46,149 nucleotides of DNA from Herpetosiphon llansteffanensis (GTDB lineage Bacteria; Chloroflexota; Chloroflexia; Chloroflexales; Herpetosiphonaceae): contig NZ_PUBZ01000107.1 of the NCBI RefSeq assembly GCF_003205875.1, positions 1 through 46,149 on the forward strand, given 5' to 3'. Shown here one piece after another: positions 17,490 to 25,435 of the stretch. Numbering within the stretch: the first letter of the stretch is position 1; each line of letters starts with the position of its first letter. The notes beneath the pieces were generated by a model. That model did not search any database, was not told the DNA's origin, and saw only the letters and a program-made list of their open reading frames with translations. Both the position numbers and the translations under genes were made by a program.

Positions 17490-19184
17490 ATGGTTCGACG
17501 TATTCGCTGGCAAATTGGAGCCACCTTGGTTTGTGCTAGTCTGATTTTGTTGTTGTTGGCGCACTTAGCGCTAGCAACAACAGCAGGCGGCGAGGCTGGC
17601 GTTGGCGGGGTGTATCGCGAGGCCTTGGTTGGCGAGGTCAACGATCTCAACCCATTGCGCGGTAGCGCTCAAACCCGCGCCGAGGCCGACCTCAGTGGCT
17701 TGTTGTTCGAGGGCTTGACCCGCGTTGAGGCCACCGGCGTGGTTGTGCCTGATCTTGCAGAAAATTGGCAGGTCAGCAGCAATAACTTGGTCTATACCAT
17801 GACCTTACGCAATGATGTTCGTTGGCACGATGCCACAGCGTTTTCCGCCAACGATGTAATCTGGACGATCGACTGGATCAAAAGCCCACAATTCAATGGC
17901 GACCCAAGCCTCAAGTTGGCCTGGCAAAACATCGCGGTTACGGCGCTCAATCCGCAAACTGTGCGCTTTAATTTGCCCGTAGCTTTCGCGCCATTCCTCA
18001 ATCAACTTACTGTGCCGATGTTACCATCGCATTTGTTGCGCAACGCCACACCAGAGCAATGGCAAGCGTGGAACCAGCAACCAATTGGTACTGGCAGTTT
18101 TCGCTTTGGCCAGCGCGATGGCAATTTAATCGAATTGGTGGCAAATGCCGATTATCGGCCCAATATTCCCAATAGTCGCCCCAATTTGGAGCGGCTGGAG
18201 TTTCGGCTGTACCCAACCATGGAAGCAGCCCACGAAGCGTTGCGCCGCGATGCGGTCGATGCCTTTACCTACGATGTGACTGAGCAAGGCGAATTGCCGC
18301 TGCCAGTCGGCTATCGGCGGGTTCGCGCACCATTGGCCGATTATGTGGTGCTGACGATTAATTTGCGTCGTCCGCCACTTGATGATTTGCGCGTGCGCCA
18401 AGCCATCGACTATGCAGTTGACCCAAATACCTTGATTGCTGAGGTGCTGCAAAATCGGGCCTTGCCTTTGACCTCGCCAATTTTGCCTTCATCGTGGGCG
18501 GTGGCCGATGAACTGACTGGCTATATCGACGATGCAGAGCAAAGTCGCGCCAATGGCTTGCTCGATCAAGCAGGCTGGCAGCGCGATGAGCAAGGTTGGC
18601 GGCGCAAAGCTGGCCAATTATTGCGCTTTGAACTGGTCAGCGCCAATAGCCCTGAACGCAGCGCAATTGCCGAGCGAATTCAGGCCCAATTAGCGACGGT
18701 TGGCGTTTCAACCAGCCTGCAATTGGTGCCAAGCAGCAATTTGCAAGATACGCTCAGCCAACATACCTTCGATATGGCGATTCATGGTTGGTCGAATTTA
18801 GGCAGCGATCCCGATGTCTATGAATTATGGCATTCGTCGCAGGTCAACGCCGCCAACTTTGCTGGCCTCGAAGATCCAGCAATTGACGATTTATTGGTAC
18901 GAGCGCGCCAAACCACCAACCAAGAGACCCGCCGCGAATTGTATGCAGAGTTTCAGGCCAAATGGCTGGCCCTTGCGCCCTCGGTGATGCTCTATCAGCC
19001 ATTGTTGGAGCAGCAAGTCGCGCCATCAATTGAGGTGCTGGGCCTTGCGCCAATCAATCAGCAGGCCGAAGTGCTCTATCGCTACAGCGACCGCTTCCGC
19101 CGCATCGCCAATTGGTATCAAGTAACGACCCGTCAAGTGTTACCCAACTTCCGCAATGAACCACAAAACGAACGCCCACGCTAA
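17490..19184 (+). CDS. Family 5 extracellular solute-binding protein (peptide/nickel type)
   Basis: A 564-residue ABC-transporter substrate-binding protein of the DppA/OppA family. Residues about 7-32 form an export signal or membrane anchor (IGATLVCASLILLLLAHLALA); no lipobox cysteine is present, so it is not a standard lipoprotein. The family signature VVPDLAENWQVSSNNLVYTMTLRNDVRWHDATAFSANDVIWTID (about 88-130) is clear. A DPD near residue 430 sits in the later ligand-cleft region. It starts four bases after secG, and no permease or ATPase genes are nearby, so it is an orphan binding protein. An intrinsic terminator overlaps its end. The ligand is not predictable. Confidence 0.9.
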   Translation: MVRRIRWQIGATLVCASLILLLLAHLALATTAGGEAGVGGVYREALVGEVNDLNPLRGSAQTRAEADLSGLLFEGLTRVEATGVVVPDLAENWQVSSNNLVYTMTLRNDVRWHDATAFSANDVIWTIDWIKSPQFNGDPSLKLAWQNIAVTALNPQTVRFNLPVAFAPFLNQLTVPMLPSHLLRNATPEQWQAWNQQPIGTGSFRFGQRDGNLIELVANADYRPNIPNSRPNLERLEFRLYPTMEAAHEALRRDAVDAFTYDVTEQGELPLPVGYRRVRAPLADYVVLTINLRRPPLDDLRVRQAIDYAVDPNTLIAEVLQNRALPLTSPILPSSWAVADELTGYIDDAEQSRANGLLDQAGWQRDEQGWRRKAGQLLRFELVSANSPERSAIAERIQAQLATVGVSTSLQLVPSSNLQDTLSQHTFDMAIHGWSNLGSDPDVYELWHSSQVNAANFAGLEDPAIDDLLVRARQTTNQETRRELYAEFQAKWLALAPSVMLYQPLLEQQVAPSIEVLGLAPINQQAEVLYRYSDRFRRIANWYQVTTRQVLPNFRNEPQNERPR

Positions 19185-19207
19185 ACAGCTGGGCGTTGCG
19201 GCTTTTT
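19171..19207 (+). terminator. Intrinsic terminator after the solute-binding protein gene
   Basis: AACGCCCA (19171-19178) pairs with TGGGCGTT (19190-19197), followed by GCGGC and TTTTT (19203-19207). The left arm overlaps the last codons of the binding-protein gene. It ends the secG transcript before the oligopeptidase gene. Confidence 0.75.
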
Positions 19208-19236
19208 AGGGTTGTTGATGAGAAAGGATCGATCAC

Positions 19237-21060
19237 ATGACCACCCAAACCTTACCGCACTGGGATCTTTCAGTTGTTTACCCCAGCCTCGAATCACCTG
19301 AATTTGCCGAAGGCTTTGAAAAACTCAAGCAACAAGTTGCTGAACTCAAACGCTTGTTTGATCAAGCTACGATTCAACGTAGTGAAAACCAAGTGCTTGA
19401 TTCGGCAACCATAGCGACCTTTGAAACCGTAACCAATGCACTCAACCAAGCCCATGAGGCAGTATCAACAACATTTAGCTATGTGATGGGCTTCGTCGCC
19501 ACCGACACCCGCAATACGGTCGCTCAAGCGCGGTTCAGCGAAATGCAGCAATTGGGCATGCAACTCCAACAATTAGGCATTCGTTGGGTGGCTTGGATTG
19601 GTGGCTTGGATGTTGAGCAATTAATCACCAAATCAGCGTTAGCCGCCGACCATGCCTACGCCTTGCAAAAAGCCAAGCAAGAAGCAACTCACTTGATGTC
19701 GCCAGCAGAAGAAGTGTTGGCCGTAGAACTCAATTTGAGCGGCGCGAATGCTTGGAGCAAATTGCACACGGTCGTTAGTTCGCAGCTCAATGTGCCAGTC
19801 GAACTTGATGGCGAGACCAAGCACATGCCCATGAGCATGGTGCGCAACTTGGCCTTTGATCCCAAGCGCGAGGTGCGCAAAAGCGCCTATGAAGCAGAAT
19901 TAGCTGGCTGGAAGCAGGTTGAAACCCCGCTGGCCGCTGCAATTAATAGCATCAAAGGCCAAGTCAACACCTTGGCAGGCCATCGTGGTTGGGCCACGGC
20001 TTTGGATGAGGCGCTGGCTGATAACAACATTGATCGCCAAACCCTTGATGCGATGCTGACCGCCGCCCGCGAAACCTTCCCAGATTTCCGGCGCTACTTG
20101 CAGGCCAAAGCGCGCTTGCTCGGTAGCGGCGAACGCTTGCCATGGTTCGATCTCTTTGCGCCCATTGGCAACGATGTCAGCACATGGGAATACGCCGAAT
20201 CCGAAGCGTTTATTTTGGAGCATTTCGGCAGCTATTCGCAACGCTTGCGCGATTATGCCGCTCGCGCCTTCGATGAAAATTGGATCGATGCCGAGCCACG
20301 GGCTGGTAAACGTGACGGGGCGTTTTGTATGCGCTTGGTTGGCGATGAATCACGCATTCTCAGCAACTATAAGCCATCGTTTGCAGGAATGCGCACCCTT
20401 GCACATGAGTTGGGTCACGGCTATCATAATCTTAACTTAGCCGAAACCACGCCATTGCAGCGCCAAATTCCCATGACCTTGGCCGAAACCGCCAGCATTT
20501 TTTGCGAAACGATTGTGCGCAACGCAGCCTTGGCCAAAGCCGAGCCAGCTACTCAATTGGCAATCATCGAATCGTCCTTGCAAAATAGCTGTCAGTTGGT
20601 CGTCGATATTAGCAGCCGCTTTATCTTCGAGCAAAGCCTGTTCGAAGCCCGCCAAGCCCGCGAGCTAAGCGTGCAAGAAATTAACGATCTGATGCTCAAG
20701 GCCCAAGCTGAAACCTATGGCGATGGCATCGACGAACAGTATTATCATCCGTATATGTGGGCGGTCAAAGGCCATTATTACAGCGCTGAACGCTCGTTTT
20801 ACAACTATCCGTATATGTTTGGCTTGTTGTTTGGCTTGGGCTTATATGCCCAATATGTGGCAACGCCCGACGAGTTCCGCGCCAAATACGATGATTTATT
20901 GGCTGCTTCGGGCAAGGCCGATGCTGCAACCTTGGCCGAACGCTTTGGAATTGACATTCGGACACCAGATTTTTGGCGGGCAAGCTTGGCTACGGTCAAG
21001 GCCGACATCGACCGCTTCGTTGAGCTAAGCGAGCAATTATTGGATGCTCCCGCCAACTAA
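19237..21060 (+). CDS. M3 family oligoendopeptidase (PepF-like)
   Basis: A 607-residue zinc metallopeptidase of family M3B, which degrades peptides of about 7-20 residues in the cytoplasm. The zinc motif HELGH is at 390-394 (TLAHELGHGYHN), and the third-ligand segment ETASIFCET follows about 25 residues later, as in PepF. The N-terminal helical oligopeptidase domain (WDLSVVYPSLESPEF at the start) and the C-terminal WAVKGHYYSAERSFYNYPYMFGLLFGLGLYAQY are also typical. No signal peptide is seen. The ATG at 19237 follows AAAGGA. It lies just downstream of a terminator, so it probably has its own promoter; the neighbouring peptide-binding protein suggests a loose link to peptide use. Confidence 0.94.
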   Translation: MTTQTLPHWDLSVVYPSLESPEFAEGFEKLKQQVAELKRLFDQATIQRSENQVLDSATIATFETVTNALNQAHEAVSTTFSYVMGFVATDTRNTVAQARFSEMQQLGMQLQQLGIRWVAWIGGLDVEQLITKSALAADHAYALQKAKQEATHLMSPAEEVLAVELNLSGANAWSKLHTVVSSQLNVPVELDGETKHMPMSMVRNLAFDPKREVRKSAYEAELAGWKQVETPLAAAINSIKGQVNTLAGHRGWATALDEALADNNIDRQTLDAMLTAARETFPDFRRYLQAKARLLGSGERLPWFDLFAPIGNDVSTWEYAESEAFILEHFGSYSQRLRDYAARAFDENWIDAEPRAGKRDGAFCMRLVGDESRILSNYKPSFAGMRTLAHELGHGYHNLNLAETTPLQRQIPMTLAETASIFCETIVRNAALAKAEPATQLAIIESSLQNSCQLVVDISSRFIFEQSLFEARQARELSVQEINDLMLKAQAETYGDGIDEQYYHPYMWAVKGHYYSAERSFYNYPYMFGLLFGLGLYAQYVATPDEFRAKYDDLLAASGKADAATLAERFGIDIRTPDFWRASLATVKADIDRFVELSEQLLDAPAN

Positions 21061-21097
21061 CGAAGCCACGTCCGCCAATGCACAAGGAGTTTTAGCT

Positions 21098-22174
21098 ATG
21101 CAACGCAGGTTTGTGCTATTGGTGCTCATGGTCGTACTCGTTGGATGTGGTGGGGCGCAAGCACCCAAGGCCAAAATTATTGCGCTGTTGTTGCCGGAGC
21201 AAACCACCAAGCGCTACGAAACCGTGGATCGGCCATGGTTCGAGCGCGAGATGAAGTTGCTATGTGATGATTGTCAGGTGTTGTACTACAACGCCCAAAA
21301 TGATCCAACCCTGCAACAACAGCAAGCAGAACAGGCCATTAAGGCTGGCGCACGGGTTTTGGTGCTCGATCCAGTTGATTCGGTCGATTCGCGCACGATA
21401 GCCGATCATGCATCCGAGCAATCGATTCCGGTTGTAGCCTATGATCGGCTGATTCTGAATTCGCCTGGGGTTACGGCCTACATTTCGTTTGACAATCAAA
21501 AAATCGGCGAATTGCAGGCCGAAAGCTTGATTGCTGGCTTGACCAGCCGTGGCATTACGAATCCCAAAATTCTGCTACTGCACGGCGCGCTCAACGATAA
21601 CAACGCCAGCGAATATAAGTTGGGAGCCAAAAAGGTCTTTGATCCATTGGTGGTGGCGGGCAAATTGACGATTGTTGGCGAGTTTGATACGCCAGATTGG
21701 CAGCCAGCAGAGGCCCAGCAATATGTCGAACGCATGCTGGCAGCTGGCGATCAGATTGATGGGATTTATGCGGCCAACGATGGCACTGCTGGCGGCGCTT
21801 TAGCCGCTGTGCAAGCTGCCAAACTTGAGCCAATGCCTTTAATCACAGGCCAAGATGCAGAATTAACCGCCGTGCAACGCATCATCACTGGCGAGCAGCA
21901 TATGACGATTTACAAGGCAATTCGGCCTCAAGCAGAGGCTGCCGCCAAAATTGCCCATGCCTTGCTTGTTGGTCAGCCAATTCCCACCAATTTGGTCAAT
22001 AATCGCACAGTCGCAAACGGCATTCTTGATGTTCCGGCCATTTTGCTCAACCCGGTTGTGGTGACCAAAGCCACAATCAAAGAAACGATTATCAACGACA
22101 ATTTTTGGTCGCCACAACAGCTTTGTCCGGTCAAATTAGTGCCCGCTTGTGAAGCAGCAGGCATCACGCCATAA
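21098..22174 (+). CDS. Sugar-binding lipoprotein, XylF-like ABC substrate-binding protein
   Basis: A 358-residue periplasmic-binding-protein type 1 domain protein, closest in pattern to xylose-binding XylF. A lipoprotein signal peptide ends in LVGC with C17 as the lipidated residue. The body shows QQAEQAIKAGARVLVLDPVDS, VVAYDRLI, FDNQKIGELQAESL, GIYAANDGTAGGALAAVQ, and the typical ITGEQHMTIYKAIRPQAEAAAKIAHALL. The start at 21098 is preferred over an in-frame upstream ATG inside the preceding gene because AAGGAG stands eight bases before it and the signal peptide begins there. No permease or ATPase is nearby, so it must work with a transporter encoded elsewhere or act as a sensor. A strong terminator follows. 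Confidence 0.9.
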   Translation: MQRRFVLLVLMVVLVGCGGAQAPKAKIIALLLPEQTTKRYETVDRPWFEREMKLLCDDCQVLYYNAQNDPTLQQQQAEQAIKAGARVLVLDPVDSVDSRTIADHASEQSIPVVAYDRLILNSPGVTAYISFDNQKIGELQAESLIAGLTSRGITNPKILLLHGALNDNNASEYKLGAKKVFDPLVVAGKLTIVGEFDTPDWQPAEAQQYVERMLAAGDQIDGIYAANDGTAGGALAAVQAAKLEPMPLITGQDAELTAVQRIITGEQHMTIYKAIRPQAEAAAKIAHALLVGQPIPTNLVNNRTVANGILDVPAILLNPVVVTKATIKETIINDNFWSPQQLCPVKLVPACEAAGITP

Positions 22175-22201
22175 ACAACAAACAATCAACATCACACCAT
22201 A

Positions 22202-22234
22202 ACACCCGATCTGCCTGTGCGGTCGGGTGTTTTT
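22202..22234 (+). terminator. Intrinsic terminator after the XylF-like gene
   Basis: ACACCCGA (22202-22209) pairs with TCGGGTGT (22223-22230), and the stem runs straight into TTTT. It separates the sugar-binding gene from the RNase gene that starts at 22249. Confidence 0.8.
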
Positions 22235-22248
22235 GCGAGGAAATAGCT

Positions 22249-22839
22249 ATGTCAACCCGTTTACGTCGCGGTTTGGAGTTTGGCCTTGGCCTAATTATCT
22301 TAATTGGTTTGATTTGGTTCAATAATCAGCCTAGCTCAAATCAACCAAGCGCCAACCCAACCAACGCCGCAACCCTCGAAAGCAGTTCGCGCGGCTTGCC
22401 ATCGAGTACGCCGCAGCGCCAACAATCAACCACGCGGCCTCGCCAAACTGCCACGCCAACGACCAAACCAACCACGCGGCCTCGCCAAACTGCAGTGCCC
22501 AGCAAGCCCACGCCGCGCCCAACCGCCCAAGCAACCCGCATGCCCGAGCGCGATTCGGCGGGCTTGCGCTATGTGGCGTTTGGCGATTTGCCAATTCAAG
22601 CCCAAGAGACAATCGAATTAATCGAGCAAGATGGGCCGTTTCCCTATAGCAAAGATGGCGCAATTTTCAGCAACCGCGAGCAAATTCTGCCCAGCAAACC
22701 ACGTGGCTACTATCGCGAATACACGGTCGAAACACCTGGCTCAGCCGATCGCGGGGCACGCAGGATTGTTGCTGGCGATAATGGCGAGTTGTATTACACC
22801 GACGATCATTATGCAAGCTTTCGGAGGGTGCGCCAATGA
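22249..22839 (+). CDS. Exported guanyl-specific ribonuclease (RNase Sa/barnase superfamily)
   Basis: A 196-residue protein: a basic N-terminus and hydrophobic export segment (about 10-24), a low-complexity Thr/Pro/Arg linker in which TTRPRQTA occurs twice (about 30-98), and a C-terminal microbial ribonuclease domain (about 105-194). That domain follows Streptomyces RNase Sa closely (GDLPIQAQETIELI, DGPFPYSKDGAIFSNRE, GYYREYTVETPG). It keeps the catalytic residues E157, R168, R172 and H187, matching Sa E54, R65, R69 and H85. The Sa disulfide cysteines are absent. AGGAAATAGCT precedes the ATG. The next gene, a barstar homologue, overlaps it by four bases (ATGA). It is therefore an active secreted or surface-tethered RNase made with its inhibitor. 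Confidence 0.93.
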   Translation: MSTRLRRGLEFGLGLIILIGLIWFNNQPSSNQPSANPTNAATLESSSRGLPSSTPQRQQSTTRPRQTATPTTKPTTRPRQTAVPSKPTPRPTAQATRMPERDSAGLRYVAFGDLPIQAQETIELIEQDGPFPYSKDGAIFSNREQILPSKPRGYYREYTVETPGSADRGARRIVAGDNGELYYTDDHYASFRRVRQ

Positions 22840-23300
22840 AACTCCTCAATTTAGCCCGCGATCCAGCCCAATCTGGCTTGTATCGGGTGCAAGCAGCGCA
22901 CATCGCCCGCTTATTGATGGGCGTGCAACAGCTGAACCTGCATCTTATCGAGCTTGATGGCCGCGAAATTAGCAGCAAGCCCGATTTACTCAATGCCTGT
23001 GCCCAAGCCTTGCAATTTCCGGCTTATGTTGCCCACAATTGGGATGCGCTCGAAGAAGCGTTGAATGATTTAAGTTGGTTGGATGCGCAGGGCCTGATCA
23101 TTATTTTTTATGAGGCCGACCAATTGCGCCGCCACGATCATGGGGCATGGCAAATTTTCTGCGAGATTGCCCAAAGCTGTGTTGAGCAATGGCGCGGCCA
23201 AGGTCAGGTCTGGAGCATCTGGTTTAGCGGTTTGGAGTATAGCCAGCCTGAGTTGATCGATTTGGCTGGGGTTTTGAATGAGCCAAATCTGGGTGAATAA
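22836..23300 (+). CDS. Barstar family ribonuclease inhibitor
   Basis: A 154-residue cytoplasmic protein with a barstar domain at about 35-130. LIELDGREISSKPDLLNACAQALQFP (37-62) leads into the interface motif N68-W69-D70-A-L-E73-E74, where D70 corresponds to barstar D35 and E74 replaces D39; then NDLSWLDAQGLIIIFYEAD. Barstar inserts this acidic helix into the RNase active site and protects the cytoplasm. About 35 extra N-terminal residues precede the domain. The ATG overlaps the TGA of the RNase gene (ATGA), so translation is coupled and the pair is a self-protection unit. A symmetric hairpin follows the stop. Confidence 0.93.
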   Translation: MKLLNLARDPAQSGLYRVQAAHIARLLMGVQQLNLHLIELDGREISSKPDLLNACAQALQFPAYVAHNWDALEEALNDLSWLDAQGLIIIFYEADQLRRHDHGAWQIFCEIAQSCVEQWRGQGQVWSIWFSGLEYSQPELIDLAGVLNEPNLGE

Positions 23301-23304
23301 GCAA

Positions 23305-23333
23305 CGAGCGTTGGGCGAATATCCCAACGCTCG
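23305..23333. terminator. Symmetric hairpin between convergent genes
   Basis: CGAGCGTTGGG (23305-23315) and CCCAACGCTCG (23323-23333) form a perfect 11-bp stem with a 7-base loop. It lies between the ends of the barstar gene and the minus-strand repeat-protein gene, where it could stop both transcripts, although neither side has a good T-run. Confidence 0.65.
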
Positions 23334-23344
23334 CACCATTCAGC

Positions 23345-24361
23345 TTACTTAATCACAAAGCTGGTCGTCGCAGTTTGGCCGCTGCTGAAGCTGGCACGCA
23401 CATTATTGCGCCGCCCGCTCGATTGATTGCCAACCTTGAATTGAATCGTGGCCACACCACTGCTATCGGTTAATGCGATCAGCGATTGGGTTCCGCTGGC
23501 CAAATCAATTTCGACCGTGGCGGTTGTGCCGCTCTTGGGTTTGCCGGTTATCGTTAAGCGCACGCAGACTGTTTGGGTTGCGTTGCTCTCGATCTCAGGA
23601 TACACCACCCAAACCTGTGCACCTTCGGCGACTGCTGGCACGTTCATGGTGCAATTGGCAGTGCTTGGTGGCTGCGTGGTTGGTGGCGTAGTTGGTGGGG
23701 CAGTGGCCCGCACTTCTTTGCCCAACAAGCCCAACAACACCTTAAAATTATTCGGATTATTGGGATGCCACTCGAAGCGAGCGCGTTCAAACCATTGGGT
23801 TTCGACCAAATCGCCGCTGCTGTTGCGCTCCATTTTTGGCTCGGTCAAGGGCAAGCCAAACAATTGCAACGAACGGGCGTAGGCATCCAAGCCATCAATT
23901 TTCAAGCCATTCGCTTGCCAATAGCTTTTAAAGCCAATCCCACTGCCTTGATCACAGACATTGTGGCCTGTCTCTCTGAACCACAAGCAACCTGCTTTTT
24001 GGCCCGATTCAGCGGGATCTGGCTGGCGGCCAAGTTGGCTCAAGCGATCTTTGCCCAAGAGGCCAAGCAACACTTCGTAGGGCGTGCCCGTATTTTCTGG
24101 ATGCAACTCAAAGCGATTGCGTTCCATCCATTGGGTACGATACACCTTGCCAGTATCGCGGTTTTGTTCGCGGTTGACTGTGGTGATTGGATAGCCAAAG
24201 ACCGGCAGACCGCCGTTTGCTTCCCAATAATCGCTAAATGGGTCGCTCAGACAATAGGGGCTTTGATCTTCGGGAAAACAGACCTCGTGGGCCGATGTGG
24301 CTTTGGGCCAAAGGGTTAACCCCAGCAGCAACCCCACGATTAACAAGACACGCTTTGGCAT
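23345..24361 (-). CDS. Secreted protein with tandem FERARFE/LLGLLG repeats and an Ig-like C-terminus
   Basis: A 338-residue exported protein with a clear signal peptide (1-23, ending KATSA). Two ~70-residue repeats follow. Each has a DYWEANGGLPVFGYPI or SYWQANGL...LFGLPL segment, then TQWMERNRFELHPENTGTPYEVLLGLLG or TQWFERARFEWHPNNPNNFKVLLGLLG. I know this repeat from Chloroflexota secreted proteins; its function is undescribed to my knowledge. A Thr/Pro spacer leads to a C-terminal beta-rich Ig-like domain (about 240-338, CVRLTITGKPKSGTTATVEI...SGVATIQFKVG). The ATG at 24361, with AGGAAGG upstream, is chosen over a start 114 bases earlier that would disrupt the signal peptide. It is probably a cell-surface or sheath-associated protein. 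Confidence 0.75.
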   Translation of the reverse strand: MPKRVLLIVGLLLGLTLWPKATSAHEVCFPEDQSPYCLSDPFSDYWEANGGLPVFGYPITTVNREQNRDTGKVYRTQWMERNRFELHPENTGTPYEVLLGLLGKDRLSQLGRQPDPAESGQKAGCLWFRETGHNVCDQGSGIGFKSYWQANGLKIDGLDAYARSLQLFGLPLTEPKMERNSSGDLVETQWFERARFEWHPNNPNNFKVLLGLLGKEVRATAPPTTPPTTQPPSTANCTMNVPAVAEGAQVWVVYPEIESNATQTVCVRLTITGKPKSGTTATVEIDLASGTQSLIALTDSSGVATIQFKVGNQSSGRRNNVRASFSSGQTATTSFVIK

Positions 24362-24524
24362 ATCAATCACCTTCCTATCGTACAAATATAGGCTTATTAA
24401 TTTGATGTGATATAGATTAAGCACGTTAAGCTGGCCACCGTAACAGCAGCCAGCCAAACTGGAAACCAAACGCACGGCAGATCAAAAAGCACTTTGCTAC
24501 TTGACCACGGGCAACTGTTACAAC

Positions 24525-25244
24525 TTAGAAGACTTGGGTGAATGGAGGAACTTTGAGTGCCATGTCTTTGCCCAATAAGGCGCGAACAGCATCAGCACCG
24601 GGGTAATCGACTGGGCCGATAAAGCCTGTGCCGCCTTGCAAGAATGGCCCAAGCACCGGAACCGCGTCGGAGACGTTGTAGAAGATTGGGGCGGGCAAGG
24701 TGTTTGGATTTGGCAAGTAGCCACCAATTACCCGAGTCAAAGCCAAGTGTTCAGCTTCGGTCGCGGCGTGCTGAGCAGTGGTCGCGGCAATCCGTGGCTC
24801 GCCAAGCTCGGCAAAGCGGCGGGTAGCTGCCAAATATGCGCCAGTAAAGGCGGTTTCTGCTGCCATAAAGGTGTTGGTGTTGACCCCAAAATCGCTCAAG
24901 AACTTGGCTGGAACATAGAACTTATCTGCAAGCGCCTTGCCACCGAAACTTTCCACAACCTCAAGGTGATGCAATTCTGAGCTGAGCGCATACTTCAGAT
25001 ACAACAATTCTTCGTCGGCCAGCCCAAATGGATTGCCCTTGATCGTGTTGTAATACGAGGTGATAGCCAAGCGTTCGGCGGTAGCGGCCAACGACACAAT
25101 TGTGAGTGGGGTATCTTTGGCATCATGGTTTTGAGCGTTGTAATCGGCTGCTGAAACATCGTGCAAACCGAACATCGAGGCAAAACTTGCGACCGCAACT
25201 CCACCGCCTACACCTTTTAAGAATCCGCGACGTGAGATACTCAT
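24525..25244 (-). CDS. TAT-exported ferritin-like domain protein
   Basis: A 239-residue protein starting with a twin-arginine signal (SRRGFLKG at 4-11, then a hydrophobic stretch ending near VSA at 31). The mature part is a four-helix ferritin-like domain (Ferritin_2 type) with metal-ligand-like patterns: LAATAERLAITSYY, SSELHHLEVVESFG, AAETAFTGAYLAATRRF and HAATEAEHLALTRVIGGYLP. Export by TAT suggests a folded, metal-loaded protein outside the membrane. Family members are often annotated as ferritin-like or DUF4439-type, without a proven activity. AGGAAGG precedes the ATG. It is divergent from the CYTH-CHAD gene. Confidence 0.85.
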   Translation of the reverse strand: MSISRRGFLKGVGGGVAVASFASMFGLHDVSAADYNAQNHDAKDTPLTIVSLAATAERLAITSYYNTIKGNPFGLADEELLYLKYALSSELHHLEVVESFGGKALADKFYVPAKFLSDFGVNTNTFMAAETAFTGAYLAATRRFAELGEPRIAATTAQHAATEAEHLALTRVIGGYLPNPNTLPAPIFYNVSDAVPVLGPFLQGGTGFIGPVDYPGADAVRALLGKDMALKVPPFTQVF

Positions 25245-25435
25245 AGGTTGCCCTTCCTAACAAAAAATATGCTCAAACACCATTCTGTTGTGTGATGTTC
25301 TTGTAGAGATATTCGCTGCTAATCCCATTATGGATGTATTGATTATCTCACCCTTTGGGGGGATATTTTGACCTATGCTCAAGCCAAGCACCATGCTATA
25401 CTGACCAATGGATGATGTTGTCACGGAGATGATCC

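Noticed and set aside
25368-25402. TTGACC/TATACT promoter before the CYTH-CHAD gene
   Set aside because: The spacing is 23 bases, too long for a standard sigma-70 promoter, so it was not listed.
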